A stretch of 7,978 bases of DNA. Source: Deinococcus sp. (GTDB lineage Bacteria > Deinococcota > Deinococci > Deinococcales > Deinococcaceae). This document shows, one piece after another, positions 1-7,793 of this stretch. Where the stretch lies: assembly GCA_025351205.1 (NCBI GenBank), contig JANXWI010000431.1, positions 1 through 7,978 of the forward strand. The letters run 5' to 3'. The stretch's first letter is position 1, and each line of letters opens with the position of its first letter. The notes below the pieces were generated by a model. The model did not search any database and was not told the origin of the DNA. It saw only the letters and a program-made list of their open reading frames with translations. Both the position numbers and the translations under genes were made by a program.

Positions 1-564
1 CATTGGCCGCCGTGTATACCGATACACCGCGTTCTGCCGTCTGCGCCGCTTCCGGTTGAACGAAAGGGCGGAATGGTTCTGCCCTCATGATACCCGGCCA
101 CCGTGGCTCCGAGAGTGAGCGGCGCGGGCCGCCCTCGTCACCGATACGGGAACATCACCGCCTGCTCTGAAAGCCGTGCAGGAGGAACCCTGCGCCGTGC
201 CGAGGTGCGGCTGTTACCCGGTGGCGAACAATGCTGCTGTGTGTAGCGCGTTCGGCCAGAGGCCATCTGAGCAGCGCCACACCCCGCACGTTCCGGACCT
301 GCCTCCGCCTGCTGCGGACCACCGTTTCAGCACTGGAGGCGGGGCGTGACCGAGACTGGAAATCAGCCCATCGGTGCGGATTGACGAGATAAACGCGCTT
401 CAGGATCAGGGCACCAGACCAATGGGACCGGATGAATTCAGGAGGGCCGACGAAGATTGCAGGCATTGCAGGGCCGACTGGCCGGGCGTGTTCCTGATCA
501 CGGTTCGCCCATGCACCGCCATGTGCCCCGTCACCACCGACAGCGCGGCTTTATACTGACCCAC
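1..564. other. Gene-free stretch upstream of the peptidase
   Basis: No reading frame here gives a recognisable protein. The longest open frames are short, rich in Arg, Ser and Ala, and look like chance open frames in GC-rich DNA. The stretch contains a small hairpin (GTGTAT at 12-17 and ATACAC at 22-27, four-base loop), a 9-bp direct repeat (AGGGCCGAC at 443-451 and 470-478), a tandem ATTGCAGG (456-463 and 465-472), and the peptidase promoter at its right end. I see no tRNA or rRNA gene. It may hold regulatory DNA for a gene beyond the left edge. Confidence 0.6.
552..557 (+). promoter_or_regulatory. -10 box for a probably leaderless peptidase mRNA
   Basis: TATACT fits the TANNNT -10 consensus. 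It ends seven bases before the ATG at 565, so transcription would begin at or next to the start codon. There is no Shine-Dalgarno sequence in the intervening bases (GACCCAC), as expected for a leaderless transcript. No good TTGACA-like -35 is visible at 16-18 bp upstream. This box is the main reason for choosing ATG 565 over the in-frame ATG at 457. Confidence 0.55.
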
Positions 565-2679
565 ATGACTTCCGCTCCAGAGATGGCTGGCCGCGTTGCC
601 CCCACAGGGGAACAGGACGCCCAGAATCCGCTGCTCGACACGCAATTTCTGATTCCTTTCGACCGCATCCTGCCGGAACACGTGGCCGGGGCCATGTCTG
701 TCCTGATCGCGGAGGCGCGGCACGATCTCGATCAGCTGGGCCGCGCCCATGAAACCGGGTTCAACGGCTTTCTGGATGGCCTCGACGCCCTCACGGCCCG
801 GCTCGACACCGCCTGGACCATCGTCAGCCACCTCGATCAGGTGGTGTCCAACGACCAGTGGCGGGCCGCCAGACAGGCCGCGCTTCCGGCGGTCACCGCC
901 TTTTACACCGACCTGGGCATGCACGCCGGGCTGTACTCGGCCCTGAAAGCCTACGCTGCAACCGACGAAGCGAAAACCCTCGATCCGGTGCGCGCCCGTT
1001 TTCTGAAGGTCAGCCTCGACGCCTTTCGCCGTGGCGGCGCGGAGCTGCCTGAAGACGAGCAGCAGCGGCTCAGGGCGCTGAACATCGAGCTGGGTGAAAT
1101 CACCAGTCAGTACGGCAGCAACGGTATGGACGGCGTGTCGGCCTACGAGCTGCTGGTCGGGGCCGACAGGCTGGCGGGCGTGCCGGAGCGGGTGCAGCAG
1201 GCCACCCTGGTCCAGGACGGCGACCACGCCATGCTCCACCGCCTGACCCTGCACATGCCGACCTTCCTTCCGGTGATCGAGCACGCCGACGACCGGGCGC
1301 TGCGCGAGGAGCTGTACCGTGCCTACAACGGCGTGGGTATCGGCGAGGGCCGCGACAACCGCCCGCTGCTGCCTCGTATTCTGGCGCTGCGGCGCGAAAA
1401 AGCCGAACTGCTGGGCTATGGCAACTACGCCGACTTCCTGCTCGAAGACCGCATGGCCGGCAGCGGAGAGCGGGCCACGCAGTTCGAGGAGGACCTGACC
1501 GCCCGGACACGCCCGGCCTTCGAGCGTGAACACGCCGAGCTGGAGGCGTTTTACCGTTCCCAGGCTGGGCCGCAGGCGCCGCCCCTCGCGCCCTGGGACA
1601 CCGCCTACTGGGCCGAAAAGCAGCGCGTGGCCCTGTACGCCCTAGACGAAGAGGAGCTGCGCCCGTATTTTGCGGTAGACAGCGTGCTCTCCGGCCTGTT
1701 CGAGGTGGCCAGGCGCATCTTCGGCGTCACGGTCACGCAGGCGCGGGCACCGGTCTGGCACGACGAGGTGAAGTTCTACCAGATGCACGACGAGGCGGGC
1801 ACGCACATCGCCAGCTTCTACACCGACTGGTTTCCGCGAGACAGCAAACGCGGCGGAGCCTGGATGAACGGCTTCCGGGTGGGCGGGCCGATTTCCTCGA
1901 CCCTGGCCGACCAGCACCCGGGCGGCACCTTTGCCCCGCATCTGGGCCTGATGTGCGGCAACATGACGCCCCCTGACGCGGATGGGGTGTCTCTGCTCAG
2001 CCACGACGAGGTCGAGACGGTGTTTCACGAGTTCGGCCACCTGCTGCACTTCTCGCTTTCGAAGGTTCCCGTGCGCCAGCTGGCCGGAACCAGCGTGGCC
2101 TGGGACTTCGTGGAACTGCCCTCGCACCTGATGGAAAACTGGACCTGGAACCGGGGCGCGCTGGCACTGTTCGCCCACCATGTCCAGAGCGGCGAGGCGC
2201 TGCCGGACGAGCTGTATGGGCGCATGATCCGCGCCCGCAACTTCCGCGCGGCCAGCACCGCCATGCGCCAGTACAGCTTCGGCACGCTCGACCTGGCGCT
2301 GCACACGCGCTACGCGCCCGCAGACGGCGACCTGATGACGTACGCCCGCGACCTGTCGGCGCAGTTTCAGGCGGTGCCGCCGCTGCAAGACGACGCCCGC
2401 ATCGCCAACTTCAGCCACCTGTTTTCCAGCCCGGTGGGCTACGCGGCGGGCTACTACAGCTACAAGTGGGCCGAGGTGCTGGACGCCGACGCCTTCACCC
2501 GTTTCGAGAAGGAAGGCGTGCTGAACCGCCAGACCGGGCAGGCCTTCGTGGACGCCGTGCTGTCGCGCGGCAACAGCGCCCCGGCAGCCGAGCTGTTCCG
2601 CGAATTTCTGGGCAGAGGCCCCGACCCCGACGCGCTGCTGCGGCGCAGCGGTCTGCTGGCCGGGACCGCTCCAGGCTGA
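565..2679 (+). CDS. M3 family zinc metallopeptidase (oligopeptidase A / Dcp-like)
   Basis: A 704-residue cytosolic zinc peptidase expected to cleave short peptides, such as products of proteasome-like proteases or released signal peptides. The zinc site is complete: HEFGH at residues 488-492 (His488, catalytic Glu489, His492) and the third ligand Glu517 in VELPSH, 29 residues after His488, the spacing known for thimet oligopeptidase. The substrate-binding segment near the C-terminus has His618 and Tyr626, Tyr630 and Tyr633 in a GYAAGYYSY motif. Length matches the M3A subfamily (about 680-700), and there is no signal peptide or membrane segment. The frame is open upstream to an ATG at 457, but those 36 residues look non-family and the -10 box at 552-557 falls inside them, so ATG 565 is preferred. 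Two local departures from the usual motifs are VELPSH where ELPSQ is typical, and SSPVGY with extra residues in the glycine-rich loop. It stands alone, 112 bp before the kinase gene. prlC/opdA or dcp cannot be separated by eye. Confidence 0.94.
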   Translation: MTSAPEMAGRVAPTGEQDAQNPLLDTQFLIPFDRILPEHVAGAMSVLIAEARHDLDQLGRAHETGFNGFLDGLDALTARLDTAWTIVSHLDQVVSNDQWRAARQAALPAVTAFYTDLGMHAGLYSALKAYAATDEAKTLDPVRARFLKVSLDAFRRGGAELPEDEQQRLRALNIELGEITSQYGSNGMDGVSAYELLVGADRLAGVPERVQQATLVQDGDHAMLHRLTLHMPTFLPVIEHADDRALREELYRAYNGVGIGEGRDNRPLLPRILALRREKAELLGYGNYADFLLEDRMAGSGERATQFEEDLTARTRPAFEREHAELEAFYRSQAGPQAPPLAPWDTAYWAEKQRVALYALDEEELRPYFAVDSVLSGLFEVARRIFGVTVTQARAPVWHDEVKFYQMHDEAGTHIASFYTDWFPRDSKRGGAWMNGFRVGGPISSTLADQHPGGTFAPHLGLMCGNMTPPDADGVSLLSHDEVETVFHEFGHLLHFSLSKVPVRQLAGTSVAWDFVELPSHLMENWTWNRGALALFAHHVQSGEALPDELYGRMIRARNFRAASTAMRQYSFGTLDLALHTRYAPADGDLMTYARDLSAQFQAVPPLQDDARIANFSHLFSSPVGYAAGYYSYKWAEVLDADAFTRFEKEGVLNRQTGQAFVDAVLSRGNSAPAAELFREFLGRGPDPDALLRRSGLLAGTAPG

Positions 2680-2775
2680 ACACCGGTCCGTGGCGCGTTC
2701 CCGCCTGGGCTTCGCGTCTGGGCGCATCTCACTGCGGAGTGTACGCGCCGCTGCCCGGGCCACGCGCATCTGGGC

Positions 2776-2781
2776 TATCAT
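2776..2781 (+). promoter_or_regulatory. -10 box for the histidine kinase gene
   Basis: TATCAT fits TANNNT and ends ten bases before the ATG at 2792. The predicted start of transcription is within a few bases of that ATG, giving a leaderless or near-leaderless mRNA. The alternative in-frame ATG at 2780 overlaps the -10 box itself and would not be transcribed, which favours ATG 2792. No clear -35 is seen. Confidence 0.45.
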
Positions 2782-2791
2782 GCGCGACTGT

Positions 2792-3940
2792 ATGCTAGAA
2801 AAGCCGGTGGTGCTGGTGGCCGCGCGTGACCCTGCGCGGGCCATGTCGCTGGGAAACGTGTTGCCGCTGGCCGAGGTGCGCCACACCGGAGACGCCGAAA
2901 ACCTGCTGCGCGAGTCGCACCTGAGTCCGCCTGACGTGGTGCTGCTGTACACCGACCTGCCCAGCAGGCTGGCGCTGCCCGAACTGCTGACCATGCTGCG
3001 GGGCCGCGCCGACCTGGGCCACACCCGCTGGCTGGCGGTAGGCACGCAGGGCCTGGGGCCGCTTCTTCAGGCCGGGGCCGACGCCCTGATGAGCGACAGC
3101 ACCAGCACCGAGGCCCTGGCCTCACAGGTCCGGACCCTGCTGGACCGGGTGCGGCAGTCGCGCGAACAGGGCGAGCGGCTGGCCCTGCTCCAGCGGCGTA
3201 TGGACAGCTGGGAACACGAGGAACGGGTGCGCGATCAGCTGGTTCACATGCTGGTCCACGACCTGAAAAATCCGATTGCCGCCGTGATGGGCCTGCTGGA
3301 AGTGGTCGAGGACGACGAGAGCCTGAGCGGCGAATCGCGCGAGCTGCTCAAGCTGGCCCGCGAGGAGACCCATCATCTGCTGCACCTGTCGGTCAACATG
3401 CTCGACGTCCGCAAGATCCAGGCGGGCAAGATGAAGCTCAACATCGAGCTGCTGTTCGCCCCGCAGCTGGCCGAGGTGGTCGAACTGGCGAAGGGCGACG
3501 TGGGCGTGGGACTGCGTGACCGTCACCTGCGGATCGAACTGCCGCTGGAAATCCCGCCCCTCTCGGCTGACCCGGAGATCCTGCGCCGCATCTATGCCAA
3601 CCTCCTCTCAAACGCCATGAAGCACACCACCACAGGCGGCGTGATCACCATTCTGGCCCAGCCACACGGCGGCGAACTGCTGTGTACCATGCGCGACGAC
3701 GGCGAGGGCATCCCGGAGGCCGACATTCCCAACCTGTTTGCCGCCTTCGAGCAGTCGCGGCTGACCCTGCACGGACGCTTTGACACCGGCATGGGCCTGG
3801 CGTTCTGCAAGCTGGCCATCGAGGGCCACGGCGGGCGCATCTGGGTCGAGTCGGTGCGCGGCAAGGGGGCCAGCTTCTTCTTCACCCTGCCCCTGGACCT
3901 GGATACCGAAGACGACGATTTTGCCGATCTGCTGGTCTGA
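2792..3940 (+). CDS. Soluble sensor histidine kinase with N-terminal pseudo-receiver domain
   Basis: 382 residues, no membrane segment, so probably cytosolic. Residues about 4-117 read as a receiver fold (hydrophobic strand VVLVA, PDVVLLYTDLP, AGADALMSDSTSTEAL, closing helix). However, the phosphoacceptor Asp is replaced by Tyr53, the acidic pair by Ala11/Arg12 and the conserved Lys by Asp102, so it should not be phosphorylated there. A charged, probably coiled linker (about 118-148) leads to the HisKA H-box HDLKNP with phospho-acceptor His156. The ATPase domain is complete: N-box with Asn270 and Asn274, G1 DDGEG (302-306), F-box LFAAFE, G2 DTGMGL (331-336) and G3 GKGASFFF. The tail is acidic (DTEDDDFADLL). 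No response regulator gene is adjacent, so the partner is unknown. It may sense a partner protein or small ligand through the degenerate domain. Its TGA stop coincides with one flank of the repeat element that follows. Confidence 0.93.
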   Translation: MLEKPVVLVAARDPARAMSLGNVLPLAEVRHTGDAENLLRESHLSPPDVVLLYTDLPSRLALPELLTMLRGRADLGHTRWLAVGTQGLGPLLQAGADALMSDSTSTEALASQVRTLLDRVRQSREQGERLALLQRRMDSWEHEERVRDQLVHMLVHDLKNPIAAVMGLLEVVEDDESLSGESRELLKLAREETHHLLHLSVNMLDVRKIQAGKMKLNIELLFAPQLAEVVELAKGDVGVGLRDRHLRIELPLEIPPLSADPEILRRIYANLLSNAMKHTTTGGVITILAQPHGGELLCTMRDDGEGIPEADIPNLFAAFEQSRLTLHGRFDTGMGLAFCKLAIEGHGGRIWVESVRGKGASFFFTLPLDLDTEDDDFADLLV

Positions 3941-4270
3941 TACGGATTCCAAATGCCCCATTTCGTTCTGTGTTCGGAATCAACCGGACCAGAGGGAGAA
4001 GGAACAAGTACGCCCCTGTGTGGTATGGAGGCCAGGCTTGCCCAGGTGAGTCCGGTTTGGCAGATGGAGGAACGCCCGGCGCTCCCTGGTTACAGCAGCG
4101 CGGTGTCTTGTTCAAGACGGCTGTCGTCGTGAACGGAGCGGTCAAGCGCCTGCTGGGCGCTGTCCTGACCAAGAACGCGGGTGACCACGCCACTTCTCCC
4201 CCGCAGGCGCCTGGACGCTGACCACGCTTGACCGCTCCTACGGGCGTTCCGGAATTGAGTGGAATCCGTA
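3941..4270. mobile_element. MITE-like element with terminal inverted repeats and internal hairpins
   Basis: TACGGATTCCA (3941-3951) and its exact complement TGGAATCCGTA (4260-4270) form 11-bp terminal inverted repeats 330 bp apart. TGA flanks both outer ends (3938-3940 and 4271-4273), a possible 3-bp target duplication. One more base of inverted symmetry (A3940/T4271) overlaps it. Inside are two further perfect inverted pairs in nested order: GGAACGCCCG (4069-4078) with 4241-4250, and a 14-bp pair at 4135-4148 and 4225-4238. No open frame inside resembles a transposase, so if mobile it would need a transposase in trans. The 3-bp duplication of TNA form recalls part of the IS5 family, but that link is weak. 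Alternatives are a transcribed structured RNA, or a terminator region for the kinase gene, although no T-run follows the stems. Confidence 0.5.
4135..4238. repeat. 14-bp perfect inverted repeat with inner stems
   Basis: GGAGCGGTCAAGCG at 4135-4148 is exactly complementary to CGCTTGACCGCTCC at 4225-4238. Between them, GCGCCTGC (4146-4153) can pair with GCAGGCGC (4203-4210), and GCGGG (4177-4181) with CCCGC (4200-4204). These inner pairings overlap partly and are therefore alternatives. If transcribed this would fold stably. The two strands are nearly equivalent, so no orientation can be assigned. Confidence 0.7.
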
Positions 4271-4273
4271 TGA

Positions 4274-4622
4274 CCGGTGGTCCATCGGCTCTCGTTTGAC
4301 CCCGTTGCCGGACGCGGCCCTGCGTCCGTTGCTGCGACATTCAGGGCGGCACCGGACGTTTCGTTGGTCTCATCGGCACGCCTGATGGCCCGGGCAGACC
4401 TGTCTGCCGCACCTGAACAACTTCGGCGTGGGTTTCAGGCCGCTTCGGAACCGAGAGGCAACAGCAACCTGGGCACCGTTCTCAGGCGTTCCGGGTCCAA
4501 TCGGCCTTCAAATGTGCTAAAACAGACGTGTAACACACAAGTTTATGGCGTTGCTGGGTTTTCGGTTCAGGGGCGGGATTCACTGCATTGCGGTCTGGGC
4601 CTGGCATTTTACTCGTGAATTA
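4274..4622. other. Gene-free stretch before the nuo operon
   Basis: I see no recognisable protein or RNA gene here. An open frame on the + strand (4277-4618) has no family resemblance and ends just before the proposed promoter. The right half becomes more AT-rich (about 4500-4560 and 4601-4625), as expected for the control region of the downstream operon. It contains a small palindrome, GTGTAACAC, at 4529-4537, which could be a regulator site but could equally be chance. Confidence 0.5.
4588..4615 (+). promoter_or_regulatory. Candidate nuo operon promoter
   Basis: TTGCGG (4588-4593) and TACTCG (4610-4615) are separated by 16 bp and resemble a weak -35/-10 pair. The -10 departs from TANNNT at its last base. 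The box ends seven bases before an ATG at 4623, the same spacing as at the peptidase gene, so the transcript would begin at the short upstream ORF. Other AT-rich boxes near 4518-4547 are possible, and the operon may have more than one promoter. Confidence 0.3.
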
Positions 4623-4688
4623 ATGCACGTGCTGTACACCTGCACCGCCTGTCCGGTGTCAGCAAGGGGGAGCGTATCGAACTTCTGA
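4623..4688 (+). CDS. Possible 21-residue upstream ORF before nuoA
   Basis: ATG 4623 to TGA 4686-4688 would encode MHVLYTCTACPVSARGSVSNF. The stop lies 11 bases before the only ATG available for nuoA, so ribosomes ending here could restart on nuoA. The spacing from the weak -10 box at 4610-4615 would make this ORF leaderless. Against it: it is very short, has no known relative that I recognise, and could be chance. It also overlaps the purine-rich AAGGGGGAG at 4664-4672, which could itself be a ribosome binding site for a nuoA start upstream of 4700. Confidence 0.22.
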   Translation: MHVLYTCTACPVSARGSVSNF

Positions 4689-4699
4689 ATCTGGTCATT

Positions 4700-5029
4700 A
4701 TGCTGCTGATCGCCGCCGGAATCGGCGTGCTGGCCGTTATCGTCAGCCTGCTGCTCGGCCCCAAGAAACCCAGCCGCGCCAAACTCATGCCCTACGAGAG
4801 CGGCAACGACCCGGCGGGCGGCTCGGAACGGCAGCGCTTTCCGGTGCATTTTTACCTGGTTGCCATGCTGTTTATCGTGTTCGACATCGAGACGGCGTTT
4901 TTCTACCCGATTGCCGTGGCGTATCAGAAACTCGGTGCCTTCGCCTTCTGGGAGACGCTGAGCTTCGTGGCGCTGGTGCTGGTCGGGTACTACTACATTT
5001 TGAAGAAAGGGGTGCTGGAGTGGGCGTGA
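4700..5029 (+). CDS. nuoA: NADH-quinone oxidoreductase subunit A
   Basis: A small membrane subunit of respiratory complex I (ND3/Nqo7 family) sitting where the membrane arm meets the quinone module. As written it is 109 residues with three hydrophobic segments: about 2-19, 51-74 (with FDIE at 61-64) and 82-102. The conserved loop KLMPYESGNDPAG (28-40) has Ser34 where mitochondrial ND3 has the switch Cys; from memory, Thermus Nqo7 also has Ser. The start is uncertain. ATG 4700 has no ribosome binding site at normal distance, and the protein has only 20 residues before the GPKKP region (about 36 in Thermus as I recall). The frame is open back to 4619 and would add ERIELLNLVI in front, without ATG, GTG or TTG. 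The coordinates use ATG 4700; a CTG at 4685 or another rare start is possible. It begins the operon, followed by nuoB after 136 bp. Confidence 0.9.
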   Translation: MLLIAAGIGVLAVIVSLLLGPKKPSRAKLMPYESGNDPAGGSERQRFPVHFYLVAMLFIVFDIETAFFYPIAVAYQKLGAFAFWETLSFVALVLVGYYYILKKGVLEWA

Positions 5030-5055
5030 AGAACGACGCCCCGCGCCGTACAGGG

Positions 5056-5081
5056 GTCCGAGAATCTGAACGTCCGAGAAT
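5056..5081. repeat. Short direct repeat in the nuoA-nuoB spacer
   Basis: GTCCGAGAAT occurs at 5056-5065 and 5072-5081, separated by CTGAAC. CTGAACGT also recurs at 5066-5073 and 5096-5103. These sit in a 136-bp spacer with no ORF of note. The repeats are probably a local duplication; no function is visible. Confidence 0.6.
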
Positions 5082-5139
5082 ACCGGGTTGTTTTCCTGAA
5101 CGTTTAAACCTTCAGCCCCCCAACTCAGACAACTCTCTT

Positions 5140-5159
5140 CCTCCCATCCCAGAAGGAGG
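5140..5159 (+). promoter_or_regulatory. nuoB ribosome binding site within a possible hairpin
   Basis: AAGGAGG at 5153-5159 is a strong Shine-Dalgarno sequence six bases before the nuoB ATG. It fixes the start at 5166. The pyrimidine-rich tract just upstream contains CCTCC (5140-5144), which can pair with GGAGG (5155-5159) around a ten-base loop. That short stem could partly mask the site, but five base pairs is modest and may be incidental. Confidence 0.6.
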
Positions 5160-5165
5160 CCCACT

Positions 5166-5702
<537 letters not shown>

Positions 5703-5770
5703 GAAGAGAGACGCGCCAACGAATCTAGTGAGAGGGAGGGGCCGCCCCCGACCGATATAGCCAATGGCGA

Positions 5771-5879
5771 CCCAGCAGGCCGAAGAATGAACGATGTCAA
5801 ACGAACCGAAGCTTCCAGCCTAATCTCAACAAATCCCAACCCAGCAGGCCACGGGATGAACAAAGCCGAACGGACCGAA
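5771..5879. repeat. Two-copy imperfect direct repeat in the nuoB-nuoC spacer
   Basis: Copy 1 spans 5771-5810 and copy 2 spans 5840-5879. Each begins CCCAGCAGGCC, has ATGAAC in the middle and ends ACCGAA; I count 31 identities in 40 aligned bases, with no gaps and a 69-bp period. The period is a multiple of three, and in the nuoB frame both copies read PAG, then MN, then RTE. The copies lie in a 211-bp gap in an otherwise compact operon. Their ends are bracketed by GGGAGGG (5734-5740) and CCCTCCC (5889-5895), which could pair in RNA. Function is unknown. Confidence 0.7.
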
Positions 5880-5913
5880 CTCGATCCACCCTCCCCCGAA
5901 AGGCAGGTGAACC

Positions 5914-6551
5914 ATGACCACAACCCTTGATCCCCGCCGCGACCCGCTGACCCCGCAGTTTGCCGACTGGCTGGCAGAGCTTGGCGTCCAGCCCGATGAC
6001 AGCGCCGAACCCACCGCCCTGGTGCCCGCAGGCGACCTGCTGCGCGTGGCCGCGCTCCTGAAGGCAGACGGCTTCATGCTGCTCGACAGCGTGGGCCTGG
6101 ACTACTCGCAGTACACCGAGAAAAAACCCGCCCGCTTCTGCGTGTTGCACAACGTCTTTCACCCGCACGACCACCGCCGCCTGTTTCTGCGCGTCTATGT
6201 TCCCGACAGTGTTGATGGGTCAGGGGGCGAGCTGCCGACCCTGTACCCCGTCTGGAAATCGGCCAACTACCTGGAGCGCGAGGTCTACGACCTGATGGGC
6301 GTCGTCTTCAGCGGGCACCCTGATCTGCGCAAGGTGCTGACCCCCGACGACCTCGAAGGCCATCCGCTGCGCAAGGACTTCCCGGTGGGCGAGACGCCGA
6401 CCCTGTTCAGAGACGGGCGCTTTCTCGACCCGGCCACCTTCCGGGCGGGCATGAACGGCCAGAGCGCCGGACTCAGCGGCTACAAGGGTGGGCAGCGGCG
6501 CGGCGAGATGAATGAACCTCTGCCCCCTGTCATGCCGGAAGGAGGACCGAA

Positions 6552-6555
<4 letters not shown>
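5914..6555 (+). CDS. nuoC: NADH-quinone oxidoreductase subunit C
   Basis: 213 residues of the 30-kDa/Nqo5 family, a peripheral-arm subunit that packs against NuoD and stabilises the quinone-reducing module; it binds no cofactor. The family signature is clear from residue 111 to 157: YPVWKSANYLEREVYDLMGV, then GHPDLRKVLTPDDLEGHPLRKDFPV. The ATG at 5914 is preceded by AGGTG (5905-5909) at a short spacing of four bases, a weaker ribosome site than those of nuoB and nuoD. The C-terminal 55 residues are polar with Gly, Pro and Arg, as is common in this family. It is a separate gene, not fused to nuoD as in E. coli. Its TGA overlaps the nuoD start as ATGA, so the two are probably translationally coupled. 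Confidence 0.95.

Positions 6556-7789
<1,234 letters not shown>

Positions 7790-7793
<4 letters not shown>

Noticed and set aside
1..3. CAT at the left edge as the start codon of a minus-strand gene
   Set aside because: Only three bases would be inside the window, so nothing about such a gene can be supported.
155..466. A 103-codon minus-strand open frame in the left gene-free stretch
   Set aside because: Its composition is Arg/Ser/Ala-rich with no motif, and it has no convincing ribosome site or promoter.
457..564. A 36-codon N-terminal extension of the peptidase from ATG 457
   Set aside because: The extra residues do not look like the family N-terminus, and the -10 box at 552-557 lies inside this segment.
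406..1533. A 375-codon open frame on the minus strand
   Set aside because: It is antisense to the peptidase gene. Its translation is rich in Gln, Val, Gly and Arg with no family resemblance, as expected opposite a GC-rich coding frame.
2680..2775. A terminator between the peptidase and the kinase
   Set aside because: I found no stem followed by a T-run in this stretch, and the kinase has its own -10 box.
1642..3045. A 467-codon open frame on the minus strand spanning two genes
   Set aside because: It crosses the end of the peptidase and the start of the kinase, both certain genes on the other strand, and shows no recognisable domain.
3882..4340. A 152-codon minus-strand open frame across the repeat element
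   Set aside because: It starts and ends outside the element, overlaps the kinase gene, and has no transposase-like or other known motif.
4277..4618. A 113-codon plus-strand open frame before nuoA
   Set aside because: No family resemblance and no ribosome site, and it covers the AT-rich region expected to hold the operon promoter.
5102..5109. GTTTAAAC palindrome in the nuoA-nuoB spacer
   Set aside because: A single 8-bp palindrome with no promoter or repeat context is not enough to call an operator.
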